From Natrinema sp. SYSU A 869 (GTDB lineage Archaea > Halobacteriota > Halobacteria > Halobacteriales > Natrialbaceae): DNA of 64,000 nt. The position numbers were made by a program, and so were the translations under genes. Below the pieces are notes generated by a model. It was not told where the DNA came from. It made no database searches and worked only from the letters and a program-made list of their open reading frames with translations. Positions 1-7,000 of this stretch are shown in pieces (position 1 is the stretch's first letter; the number at the start of each line of letters is the position of its first letter). The stretch spans positions 3,224,001 to 3,288,000 of the forward strand of contig NZ_CP082249.1 of assembly GCF_019879105.1 (NCBI RefSeq), read 5' to 3'.

Positions 1-1329
1 ACCGACATCGAAGACGACGTCGAGGAGGCACAGAGCGCGGCCTTAGAGCTCGCGAAACTGTCCGACGAAGAGCGGAGGCGAGCGCTTCGAGAGATCGCCG
101 ACGCGATCGAAGCCCGCACCGACGAGATCCTCGCGGAAAACGAGAGGGACGTCGAGGAAGGCGAACGACTGCTCGAGGCAGGCGAGTACACGCAGGCGCT
201 GGTCGACCGGCTGAAGCTCTCGGAGTCGAAAATCGAGAGCATCGCCGAGATGGTCCGCAGCGTCGCCGACCAGGACGACCCGCTCGAGAAGACGCTTTCC
301 GCACGGGAGCTCGACGAGGACCTCGAACTCTACAAGGTCGCCGTGCCGATCGGCGTCGTCGGGACGGTCTTCGAGTCCCGGCCCGACGCGCTCGTCCAGA
401 TCGCCGCGCTCGGCCTGAAATCGGGGAACGCGGTAATCCTCAAGGGCGGCAGCGAGGCGCTGCACTCGAATCGAATCCTCTTCGAGATCATCGAGGACGC
501 CGCGTCCGAGGCCGGCATCCCCGACGGCTGGGCCCAGCATATCGAAGCCCGTGAGGACGTCGACGCTCTCCTCGAGATGGACGACGCGATCGACCTCCTC
601 ATGCCGCGGGGAAGCTCCGAGTTCGTGAGCTACATTCAGGACAACACGAGCATTCCCGTCCTCGGCCACACGGAGGGGATCTGTCACGTCTACGTCGACG
701 ACGCGGCCGACCTCTCGATGGCGGAGGACATCGCTTTCGACGCCAAGGTCCAGTATCCGGCGGTCTGCAACGCCGTTGAGACCCTACTGGTCCACGAGGA
801 CGTCGCCGCGGAGTTCCTGCCGTCGATCGCGGACCGCTACGAGACCGCCGACGTCGAGATCCGCGGCGACGAGGCCACGCAAGAAATCATCGACGTGCCG
901 GCCGCGACCGACGCGGACTGGGACACCGAGTACGGCGATCTCATCGTTTCGATCCGGATCGTCGACTCGATCGAGACCGCGATCGATCACATCACCGCCC
1001 ACGGCTCAAAGCACACCGAATCGATCGTGACCGAGGACGCCGACCGCGCGAGCACCTTCATGCGGAGTCTCGACTCCGCGAGCGTCTTCCACAACGCCTC
1101 GACGCGCTTTGCCGACGGCTACCGGTTCGGTCTCGGTGCCGAAGTCGGGATCAGTACGGGCAAGATCCACGCCCGCGGCCCCGTCGGTCTCGAGGGACTG
1201 ACGACCTACAAGTATCACCTCGAGGGTGACGGCCAGCTCGTCGCCACCTACGCCGGCGAGGACGCCACGCCGTTTACTCACAAGGAATTCGACGGCGACT
1301 GGAATCCCGGCCACCTTGCCGACAAATAA
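1..1329 (+). CDS. proA: Glutamate-5-semialdehyde dehydrogenase (gamma-glutamyl phosphate reductase), 5' truncated
   Basis: Reduces gamma-glutamyl phosphate to glutamate-5-semialdehyde with NADPH, the second step of proline synthesis in the cytoplasm. The frame is open from base 1, so the start lies outside the window; about 442 residues remain, close to the full family length. An internal ATG at 250 is not the start because conserved sequence continues upstream of it. Family marks seen: the nucleotide-binding stretch NAVILKGGSEALHSN and the active-site stretch YPAVCNAVETLLVH with the catalytic Cys. The proB and proC partners, if adjacent, would lie to the left. Stop TAA at 1327. Confidence 0.95.
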   Translation, partial: TDIEDDVEEAQSAALELAKLSDEERRRALREIADAIEARTDEILAENERDVEEGERLLEAGEYTQALVDRLKLSESKIESIAEMVRSVADQDDPLEKTLSARELDEDLELYKVAVPIGVVGTVFESRPDALVQIAALGLKSGNAVILKGGSEALHSNRILFEIIEDAASEAGIPDGWAQHIEAREDVDALLEMDDAIDLLMPRGSSEFVSYIQDNTSIPVLGHTEGICHVYVDDAADLSMAEDIAFDAKVQYPAVCNAVETLLVHEDVAAEFLPSIADRYETADVEIRGDEATQEIIDVPAATDADWDTEYGDLIVSIRIVDSIETAIDHITAHGSKHTESIVTEDADRASTFMRSLDSASVFHNASTRFADGYRFGLGAEVGISTGKIHARGPVGLEGLTTYKYHLEGDGQLVATYAGEDATPFTHKEFDGDWNPGHLADK

Positions 1330-1343
1330 ATTCTCTTTCCGCG

Positions 1344-1769
1344 TTACCCGCGTGCGGGAGCGGCCCGGTAGCCATCTCCCGGTTTCTCCGCGAGCCCGAG
1401 TAGAACAGCCCACTCGAGGAGTCGTTCAACCCGTTCGCGCTGGGCTTTCTCGTCCCGGTTCGAGCGTCGTCGCCAGTCGCCGGACTGCTGTCGCTCACTC
1501 TGGATCGCAGCAGCGACCTCGTTGGCAGTCAGCGAGCCGTCGGCTCGCTCGAGTTCGTCTTGCTCGAGGTCGTCCGGTGTGTCCGAATCGGTACGCGACC
1601 TCGAGCGCGCGCAGAAAAGTGAGCCACGTCGCCGCGTCTCGAGGGGTGTCTCGTCGATAAGATGTTGACAGCAGTCGTCGACGTCGCTGGCGGTCGCGGG
1701 GAGGGTTCGACAGACCGTCGCGAGGAGTGTGCGGTCCGTGGGCGGTTCGGGAACGGGCTTGAACTGCAC
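1344..1769 (-). CDS. Conserved hypothetical protein coupled to mch
   Basis: A 141-residue protein with GTG start two bases after the mch stop codon, so probably translated from the mch message by coupling. The middle is rich in charged residues; the C-terminal third (ERVERLLEWAVLLGLAEK) could be an amphipathic helix followed by a short winged-helix-like wing, but I recognise no family. Position and codon use are like its neighbours. It converges on proA with a 14-base gap. Function unknown. Confidence 0.6.
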   Translation of the reverse strand: MQFKPVPEPPTDRTLLATVCRTLPATASDVDDCCQHLIDETPLETRRRGSLFCARSRSRTDSDTPDDLEQDELERADGSLTANEVAAAIQSERQQSGDWRRRSNRDEKAQRERVERLLEWAVLLGLAEKPGDGYRAAPARG

Positions 1770-1771
1770 GA

Positions 1772-2704
1772 CTACAGGTTGAAGGAGTCGACAAGCAGTT
1801 CCTCGTCCGTTTCGCCGTGGACGTACGTCGGGCCGCCGATTACGTCGATCGTCACCGAGGCGGGCGCGAAGAGATCCGACGGGACCTCCGAAAAGTCCCA
1901 GTCGAGGTCGTCGAAGACCTCGCCGAACGGCCGGCCGTGATCCTCGGCGGCCGTCGACGGGACCGAATCGAAGATATCGGCGTCCTCCCGGACGGTGAGA
2001 TGCGCTTGCCCGCCGTACGCGATCGCATCGTTCGTCCGGGCGATAGCCGTCCGTTCGTCGCCCGCGACGGGGGCGACCGGTGCGCGGCCCGTCGCCGAGA
2101 CGATGTCGAGGGGATCGTAGCCGAGTTCGGAGAGGCGGAACGTCGCGAGTTCTGCAGCGCGGGCGGCGTTCGTAATACTGCCGACGAGGCTCGCGGTCGG
2201 ATAGGCCAGCAGGAAGACGCTGCTCGTCTCGACCTCGGCGCGTTCGGCGACGTGCTCGGCCACGGATTCGGTTGGATCCGCGTCCGTCTCGATCGCCAGT
2301 GCCGTCAGATCGAATGCGTCGGTGTAGCCGATGCGGCGGAACTCATCCTCTTCGGCCACCAGCGCCCGGGCGGGACCGCTTCCGAGACCTTCGAAGTCTT
2401 CCGTCAGTACCTCCCAGCCCGCCTTCTGAGAACACAGCAGCGAGAGCGCCGGCTGATCCGTCGACAACTCGACGAAGGGGATCGACGCGTCGCCGAGTTC
2501 GCCCAGTTCGTAGCTCGGCGTCGCCATCCCCGCCGTCTGGATCTCGGTCAGTAGCAGCGCGGCCTCGATTCCGCCGTCGAACTCGAGTCCGAAGTCCAGT
2601 ACAGTTGCGTCGTTCTCGAGGTCATAGCCCCCGATATTCAACTCTTCAGCGTAATCGAGGGCCTCGTCGACCAGCTCGATCGCCATTCGATTAAGACTTT
2701 CCAT
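1772..2704 (-). CDS. mch: Methenyltetrahydromethanopterin (or tetrahydrofolate) cyclohydrolase
   Basis: 310 residues, the usual Mch length. It interconverts methenyl- and formyl-tetrahydropterin in one-carbon metabolism; in haloarchaea, which are not methanogens, the enzyme is thought to serve folate-type C1 chemistry. Marks seen: the N-terminal NRMAIELVDEALDYAEELNI region and the highly conserved TNDAIAYGGQAHLTV block near residue 230. The start at 2704 gives the family's expected N-terminus. First gene of a two-gene unit with the small GTG-start protein downstream. Confidence 0.92.
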   Translation of the reverse strand: MESLNRMAIELVDEALDYAEELNIGGYDLENDATVLDFGLEFDGGIEAALLLTEIQTAGMATPSYELGELGDASIPFVELSTDQPALSLLCSQKAGWEVLTEDFEGLGSGPARALVAEEDEFRRIGYTDAFDLTALAIETDADPTESVAEHVAERAEVETSSVFLLAYPTASLVGSITNAARAAELATFRLSELGYDPLDIVSATGRAPVAPVAGDERTAIARTNDAIAYGGQAHLTVREDADIFDSVPSTAAEDHGRPFGEVFDDLDWDFSEVPSDLFAPASVTIDVIGGPTYVHGETDEELLVDSFNL

Positions 2705-2779
2705 GACCCATGATTCAGTCTCCGTAGTAAAACCGTTTGTCCGTTGGTGTCTGACCGGTGTCTGACATGGGTCATCTCC

Positions 2780-2975
2780 CTACTCGCCGACAGTATAGCC
2801 CGCGTCTTCGATGGTCCCTACCAGCGACGCCGTGTCGACCGTCGACTCGTACCTCGTCGATCTCCCGATCCGCGCGCGCCGCTGCGACTCCCTCGAGCGC
2901 CTCGAGCGCTTCGGTCACGGTCCGTTCACAGTCGTCACTGGACATGTCGGTGACTGCAAGTGTAGTTTGTTCCAT
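2780..2975 (-). pseudogene. Heavy-metal-associated (HMA/CopZ-like) domain protein, frameshifted
   Basis: The N-terminal 45 residues read as a ferredoxin-like HMA domain (MEQTTLAVTDMSSDDCERTV, then EALEGVAAARADREIDEVRV). After the VDG at about 2840 the frame is lost; in the next frame the expected ending DTASLVGTIEDAGYTVGE and a TAG stop at 2780-2782 appear. One base is extra (or two missing) in the short repeat gtcgaccgtcgac at 2834-2846. The metal site is also atypical: the usual MxCxxC is MSSDDC, so the first Cys is Ser. Intact it would be about 65 residues. Either a sequencing error or a decaying copy; metal binding is doubtful in either case. Confidence 0.7.
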
Positions 2976-3064
2976 ATCGGACGAATGGGTTCCGGCGGGG
3001 TGAGACTTGCCCCGTCTGCCTCAGGAAACTCCCAAGACGAGTATGCCCGCGAGCGTCGTGTCCG

Positions 3065-3379
3065 TTACTCGTCGCGGTTCGTTGCCGGCCGGCCGAGATG
3101 TTCCTCGACGACCGCGACTTTCTCCGACGCGTCGACGTCCCGCGTCCGTTTGTCGTCGATCTTCAGAACCGTGCTCACTCGATCGGCATCGACGGCGTCG
3201 TGGGCCGCCTGCGCGGCTGCAAAGAGTTCGTCGGTCGTCTCGGCTTCGATCACCGTCCCCATCGGGTTCGTCTCGTAGGAAACATCGTATTCCTCGAGCG
3301 CATCGACCGCTTTCGCGACCTCGCCGGCCATGCTATCCTCTATTACCGGTGCGACGCTTAGGAGCGCAACTACCGTCAT
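3065..3379 (-). CDS. MTH1187-family thiamine-binding protein
   Basis: 104 residues from the ATG at 3379 (MTVVALLSVAPV); an upstream in-frame GTG at 3448 would add 23 residues unlike the family, so the ATG is preferred. The MTH1187/YkoF-type family has a ferredoxin-like fold, forms tetramers and is reported to bind thiamine. Seen here: the N-terminal strand TVVALLSVAPV, the YETNPMGTVIEAET segment and the VSTVLKIDDK strand, all typical. Cytoplasmic, single gene, tandem in orientation with the HMA gene and mch but separated by untranslated gaps. Confidence 0.85.
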   Translation of the reverse strand: MTVVALLSVAPVIEDSMAGEVAKAVDALEEYDVSYETNPMGTVIEAETTDELFAAAQAAHDAVDADRVSTVLKIDDKRTRDVDASEKVAVVEEHLGRPATNRDE

Positions 3380-3549
3380 AGCGGTTGCCGACGTGTGGCA
3401 GGGACCTAAATCCGTGTCATCTGGACCGCCTTTCCGGCGGGCCAGCACGACTCGCGGGATCGAACGATCGCGTCGCTCGCATGTCAGCCGTGAATCGGGC
3501 GCGGAAAAACGATCAGGGCGACTGCGAGCGGTGAGTGAGCGATTCGTCG

Positions 3550-3903
3550 TCAGTTCGTGGTCGGCGTCCGGGGCGTCTCCGCGGGCGGGTAGATGATGAC
3601 GTCGCCGTTCGCATAGACGTACACCTCGTGTTCTAGGGCGGTGAAAGCGATGTGCCCACCCGTACGCTCGGTCCCGTCCGCCTTCTTGCTAAAGATGCGG
3701 TCGAGCGCGTCTGGATCGACGCTATCGTACAGGGAGAACTCCCCCTGTGAGACGTCGGTGTCCGCGATCGACGCGAGTGCGTGGACGATCGTCGTCGTGA
3801 TCGTCGCGGTCCCGTCGGTGTCGTGGTGGAAGACGTAGCGGTCGTTGGGCTGGTCGTACTGGAGATCGTCCGTGCCGTCTGCGGGTGAGAGTTCCGTCTG
3901 CAT
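3550..3903 (-). CDS. HalOD1 (haloarchaeal output domain 1) protein
   Basis: 117 residues, almost all one HalOD1 domain: VVHALASIADTDVSQGEF followed by SVDPDALDRIFSKK and a final paired strand EVYVYANGDVIIYP. HalOD1 proteins are small, very numerous in haloarchaea and presumed to be signalling output modules; no enzymatic residues are known. A TATA-like tract (tttatacg on the minus strand, about 3949-3956) lies about 50 bases upstream. Precise role unknown. Confidence 0.85.
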   Translation of the reverse strand: MQTELSPADGTDDLQYDQPNDRYVFHHDTDGTATITTTIVHALASIADTDVSQGEFSLYDSVDPDALDRIFSKKADGTERTGGHIAFTALEHEVYVYANGDVIIYPPAETPRTPTTN

Positions 3904-4252
3904 TGCTAGATCTGATCGTTCAATCGTGTATTAGACTGTAGTTATCCACGTATAAAAGCCACTCGTCGCCGAAAACAGTATTCATATGTGAAGTAAAAGG
4001 GAGTATGACTCTATTCGAAAAACGCCGATTGCGCAGTCGTTCACGATCGTTCATTTCATCTTTCGGTGGGTCACCGCCGGAGACACTCAGGATAATACGA
4101 TCTTTTGCGACGCAACCGGTGATTGCTGCCCCACTGTTCGGTGCTCTTGCTCAGCGGATCTCGAGGTGCACCGAATCGAGCGGTGACCGATCAGTTAACC
4201 GCTTGCCACGGCCGTCCGCGGGCTTATCCACGCACGCGCCTAATCGAGCAGT
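3904..4252. other. Intergenic stretch with a leaderless promoter for the DUF4112 gene
   Basis: No convincing gene. An AT-rich region (3935-4030) separates the divergent HalOD1 and DUF4112 genes. The box ggcttatcca at 4221-4230 sits about 28 bases before the ATG at 4253, the spacing of a leaderless haloarchaeal promoter. A long overlapping frame from 4005 is only a shadow of the next gene. Confidence 0.45.
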
Positions 4253-4696
4253 ATGGCTACCAGTTCAAACGACACCAGTTCGGAACTCGAGGCGCTTACG
4301 GACGACCTCCCCGCCGCCGTCGACGAGGCGGCGATCAAGCGCATGCGCGTCGTCGCGCATACCCTCGACGAAGGGGTCCGGGTTCCAGGAACAGACTTCA
4401 AAGTCGGGCTCGACCCGATCGTCGGGATCCTCCCGGGGGCCGGCGACACCGCTGCCGCGGCCGTCTCGCTGTATCTCGTCGTCGAATCCGCCCGACTGGG
4501 TGTCTCCCAATCGACGCTGCTTCGCATGCTCGCAAACATCGGTGTCGACACCGTCATCGGCTCCATCCCCGTCCTCGGCGTCGTCTTCGACGCCTTCTGG
4601 AAGGCCAATAAGTGGAACCTGAAACTCGCCATCGAAGATCTCGCCGACGAGGGCGGCGAGTCCGAGAGCGGGCCGGACGTCGTCACCATCGACTAG
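4253..4696 (+). CDS. DUF4112 domain membrane-associated protein
   Basis: 147 residues. The core matches the DUF4112 pattern: LDPIVGILPGAGDTAAAAVS, a hydrophobic segment SLYLVVESARLGVS, LLRMLANIGVDTVIGSIPVL and the ending DAFWKANKWNLKLAI. Two hydrophobic stretches suggest membrane attachment. The function of the family is unknown. The start at 4253 follows a TATA-like box by 28 bases. Acidic C-terminal tail. Confidence 0.85.
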   Translation: MATSSNDTSSELEALTDDLPAAVDEAAIKRMRVVAHTLDEGVRVPGTDFKVGLDPIVGILPGAGDTAAAAVSLYLVVESARLGVSQSTLLRMLANIGVDTVIGSIPVLGVVFDAFWKANKWNLKLAIEDLADEGGESESGPDVVTID

Positions 4697-4815
4697 AGCA
4701 GCGCCTCGAGGCGAACCGGTGTTCGTCGATCAGCAGTCACGGGTCGCATCCTGACTCGAGACGATTTTCATTCGCGGTGTTGCGATGCAACGCTCGCGAT
4801 TTGTATTCAGAGAAG

Positions 4816-4836
4816 TGCGCTGGCTGGGATTTGAAC
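4816..4836 (-). repeat. tRNA-Gly 3'-end fragment (copy A)
   Basis: 21 bases identical to the acceptor and T-arm 3' end of the tRNA-Gly genes at 5219 and 5746; similarity stops abruptly inside the T-loop. The preceding agaag is shared with fragment B. It may be a relic att site of an element that used tRNA-Gly, or the edge of a local duplication. Confidence 0.6.
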
Positions 4837-4859
4837 TACGTCCAGACGTGCTCATAGTT

Positions 4860-5121
4860 CGAGAGACCAAAGGTCTCTCGTCATCAAACGAAGCCGTCGG
4901 CTTCGCGGACAGGGCGATTCCTCCGGAATCGCTTGCAGTCGGCGCGAAGCGCCGACGACCTCGCGAATTCTGGCAGGACGTAGTCCCGCTGACCTCGCGG
5001 GAGTGGTTCGAAAGGTGCAAACGCACCTTTCGTCATCACGAGACGGCGGAGCCGTCTCGAACGACTTCGCTCCCGCTTAGCTCCGATTCGCTCAGTCACG
5101 AAAGACGAGAAGCGTCTTTCG
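4860..5121. repeat. Array of short perfect palindromes with 3-5-base loops
   Basis: Seven hairpins in 260 bases, each an 8-10 bp perfect stem: 4860-4880 (loop aaa), 4889-4905 (loop gtc, 7 bp), 4914-4932 (loop tcc), 4938-4956 (loop gaa), 5009-5032 (loop aaac), 5039-5059 (loop gga), 5099-5121 (loop agaag). Stem sequences differ from each other, so this is not a repeat family by sequence but by form. It lies between tRNA-Gly fragment A and intact tRNA-Gly copy 1. The frame through it (4785-5150) does not look like a protein. Confidence 0.7.
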
Positions 5122-5164
5122 AACGATTTCGCTGCACGCGACTGACCTGATTCAAACCCGAACG

Positions 5165-5219
5165 ATTTTTCGATACTCGAACCCCTCGCTTCGCTCGTCG
5201 GTATTGAGTATCGAAAAAT
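5165..5219 (-). terminator. Hairpin directly 3' of tRNA-Gly copy 1
   Basis: A perfect 14-base inverted repeat (arms 5165-5178 and 5206-5219, atttttcgatactc and its complement) encloses a GC-rich loop. The upstream arm touches the discriminator base of the tRNA. The T-run within the arm makes it a plausible terminator or 3'-processing element. The same element follows the second tRNA at 5692-5746. Confidence 0.6.
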
Positions 5220-5289
5220 GCGCTGGCTGGGATTTGAACCCAGGTTGTGACCATGGCAAGGTCACGTGATACCACTACACTACCAGCGC
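5219..5289 (-). tRNA. tRNA-Gly(GCC), copy 1
   Basis: 71 bases, no intron, CCA not encoded. Acceptor GCGCTGG pairs with CCAGCGC, discriminator A. D-arm TAGTGTAGTGGTATCA, anticodon loop CTTGCCA with anticodon GCC, T-arm CTGGGTTCAAATCCCAG. Identical to the copy at 5746. Confidence 0.95.
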
Positions 5290-5548
5290 GCTCGATCAGC
5301 ACTGCACCATCAGACACTCTGTCTCGAGTGTAACTGGACGATAGCACCACATATATTTATAAATGACGAACCTCGAGCGAGACGCTCGCCGCGACCTCGT
5401 CCGAGCGACTCGATTCGATGCTCGCAGTTGGTGACGGATTCGGAGTCACAGCCGCTGATTCGAGGTCACCGATACGGCTCGAGGAGACGACTACACGACT
5501 GGCGTGCACACGCTATGCGGTGCTCGCCGAAATTGTTCGCCGTAGAAG
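5290..5548. other. Spacer upstream of tRNA-Gly copy 1
   Basis: Contains the AT-rich box catatatttataaatg (5349-5364), which could drive tRNA-Gly copy 1 from the minus strand. No protein gene recognised; the two overlapping open frames here have no family features. Confidence 0.35.
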
Positions 5549-5570
5549 TGCGCTGGCTGGGAGTTTGAAC
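5549..5570 (-). repeat. tRNA-Gly 3'-end fragment (copy B)
   Basis: 22 bases matching the tRNA-Gly 3' end with one inserted base in the T-loop (gagtttgaac instead of gatttgaac). It is preceded by agaag as in copy A, showing that the whole unit (fragment, palindromes, hairpin, tRNA) has been duplicated and has diverged. Confidence 0.55.
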
Positions 5571-5614
5571 AACGCGAAGACGACCCAGCTCGCTCACGCC
5601 GTTCGCTCGCGGTC

Positions 5615-5658
5615 GTCGGCGCTGCGCGCCGACTGCTCGAGGGATCTCTGATCCCTCG
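5615..5658. repeat. Two triplet-loop palindromes of the second tRNA-Gly unit
   Basis: 5615-5633 (8 bp stem, loop tgc) and 5638-5658 (9 bp stem, loop tct). The first has the same stem, gtcggcgc, as the hairpin at 4938-4956 but a different loop, supporting descent from a common unit with loop turnover. Confidence 0.6.
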
Positions 5659-5691
5659 CTGGCTGCGACTTCTCTCGTTCAAATCCGAACG

Positions 5692-5746
5692 ATTTTTCGA
5701 TACTCAAACTCCTCGCTTCGCTCGTCGGTATTGAGTATCGAAAAAT
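5692..5746 (-). terminator. Hairpin directly 3' of tRNA-Gly copy 2
   Basis: Same 14-base arms as the element at 5165-5219 (here 5692-5705 and 5733-5746), with a loop that differs at a few positions. Position immediately after the tRNA 3' end suggests termination or 3'-end processing. Confidence 0.6.
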
Positions 5747-5816
5747 GCGCTGGCTGGGATTTGAACCCAGGTTGTGACCATGGCAAGGTCACGTGATACC
5801 ACTACACTACCAGCGC
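5746..5816 (-). tRNA. tRNA-Gly(GCC), copy 2
   Basis: Identical in its 71 bases to the tRNA-Gly at 5219-5289: acceptor GCGCTGG, anticodon GCC, T-loop TTCAAAT, discriminator A. It is the promoter-proximal copy. The box gtgtataagggt (5847-5858) on the other strand lies about 30 bases before its 5' end and may be its promoter. Confidence 0.95.
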
Positions 5817-6120
5817 CCTGCTGCACTCATACCTACTGCCGGATAGGTGTATAAGGGTTGCGAATCGATCCGGCATCGGCATGCCGCAGCATGCCGATTC
5901 TCGAGTAATCGAGTCGACAGACCACCCCGTGTAGAGGCGATATCGTCCGTTTCTTCTCGCAGGCCGCCTGTGATTAGTTACCGCGAGTGAGTGTGTGTCT
6001 GTTCGGCATGAATTCGGGGGTGAGAGGCGTTGACAGCCGGGATCGAATCCGCTATTCTTTTAAGACCCTCTCCGCAATATATCGCTACAGTCTAGTGACG
6101 CGGCGTCGAAGCGTCTCGGC
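5817..6120. promoter_or_regulatory. Intergenic region with promoter of the ribosomal-protein operon
   Basis: No gene seen. The AT-rich box ctattcttttaag (about 6052-6064) lies some 57-69 bases before the ATG at 6121, placing a start site near 6085-6092 and leaving a leader of about 30 bases. A further AT stretch aatatatcg at 6077-6085 follows. This is the likely main promoter for the 14.5 kb operon to its right. The stretch gcatcggcatgccgcagcatgccgat at 5873-5898 contains a small inverted repeat. Confidence 0.45.
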
Positions 6121-6996
6121 ATGACTGTCAGCGTACTCGTGCCGTCGTCGATCAGTCGGGAAGCCGAAGACAAACGCGAGGCAACCCGAAAGCTCGGATA
6201 TGTCGCCCGCGCGGCGACGATCTTCCGGGCAGATCGCCTGGTCGTCTATCCCGATCGGGATGGAGAAACCGGGCAGTTCGACGGTGGGTTCGTACAAACC
6301 GTGTTGCGGTACGCCGCAACGCCCCCATACCTCCGCAACGAGGCATGGGGGATGCGGGACGAACTGGAGTACGCGGGCGTCTTGCCGCCGCTCCGCGCCA
6401 TGTCACAGACCGGCTCCGAATCTACCGGTTCGGGGTCGTCAAGACAAGGAATCGTGACCGAGGTCGGACCTGAAGGGCGCGTCCGGGTCAATTGCGGACT
6501 GCAACACCCAATCTCCCTCAACGTACCGCCGAAAATGGCGGTCGAAGAGGGGGAGCGCGTGACCGTCAGGATCTCTTCGCGACGACCGGTCCGGGCGAAG
6601 CTCATCGATGATCCCCTTCCGGGGCTTTCGATCGAGCAGACGGACCTGCAGGCAGCACTCGGCCGTGAGGATGCCGGCGTTCGTATCGCGGCCTCCCGAT
6701 TCGGTGAGCATCTCACCGTCGGGCGGCTCAAGACGTTGGCCGGACGCGTCCAGCACGACGGGATGACCGTCGCCTTCGGCGCGCCCGAGAGAGGGCTGCC
6801 GGCTATCCTCGGAATCGAGGAATCGGCCATCGAAGCGGCATCCGGACAAGATGGCGCGGCCGATAACGGAGTCGAACCCACTGCCGATCCGGGGTTCGAC
6901 CTCTGGCTAAACACGGTTCCGGATCAGGGAAGCGAGGTCGTGCGAACGGAGGAGGCTCTGTTCGCGACGCTCGCTCCCCTCTCACTGAGAGAGTGA
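6121..6996 (+). CDS. SPOUT-family RNA methyltransferase (C9orf114/DUF171 type)
   Basis: 291 residues. The family has a SPOUT (trefoil-knot) methyltransferase fold with an inserted OB-like domain; eukaryotic homologues methylate uridine N3 in rRNA. Seen: N-terminal SVLVPSSISREAEDKREATRKLG, the knot-side stretch YAATPPYLRNEAWG, an OB-like insert at about residues 110-165 (VNCGLQHPISLNVPPKM), and the C-terminal cofactor region LAPLSLRE. It begins the operon and ends four bases before rpl3, the usual archaeal order, which suggests a role on 23S rRNA during ribosome assembly. Exact target is inferred. Confidence 0.85.
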   Translation: MTVSVLVPSSISREAEDKREATRKLGYVARAATIFRADRLVVYPDRDGETGQFDGGFVQTVLRYAATPPYLRNEAWGMRDELEYAGVLPPLRAMSQTGSESTGSGSSRQGIVTEVGPEGRVRVNCGLQHPISLNVPPKMAVEEGERVTVRISSRRPVRAKLIDDPLPGLSIEQTDLQAALGREDAGVRIAASRFGEHLTVGRLKTLAGRVQHDGMTVAFGAPERGLPAILGIEESAIEAASGQDGAADNGVEPTADPGFDLWLNTVPDQGSEVVRTEEALFATLAPLSLRE

Positions 6997-7000
6997 TAGA

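Noticed and set aside
4860-5121. Possible CRISPR array
   Set aside because: Stems differ from each other, spacing is irregular and no constant repeat exists.
4785-5150. 121-codon frame across the palindrome field
   Set aside because: Its residues mirror hairpin stems (RETKGLS, VGAKRRRP), with no protein-like pattern; the DNA structure explains it.
4816-5570. Complete integrated element at tRNA-Gly
   Set aside because: The intervals are only 0.2-0.4 kb and hold no integrase; only fragments of the tRNA are present, so at most a relic.
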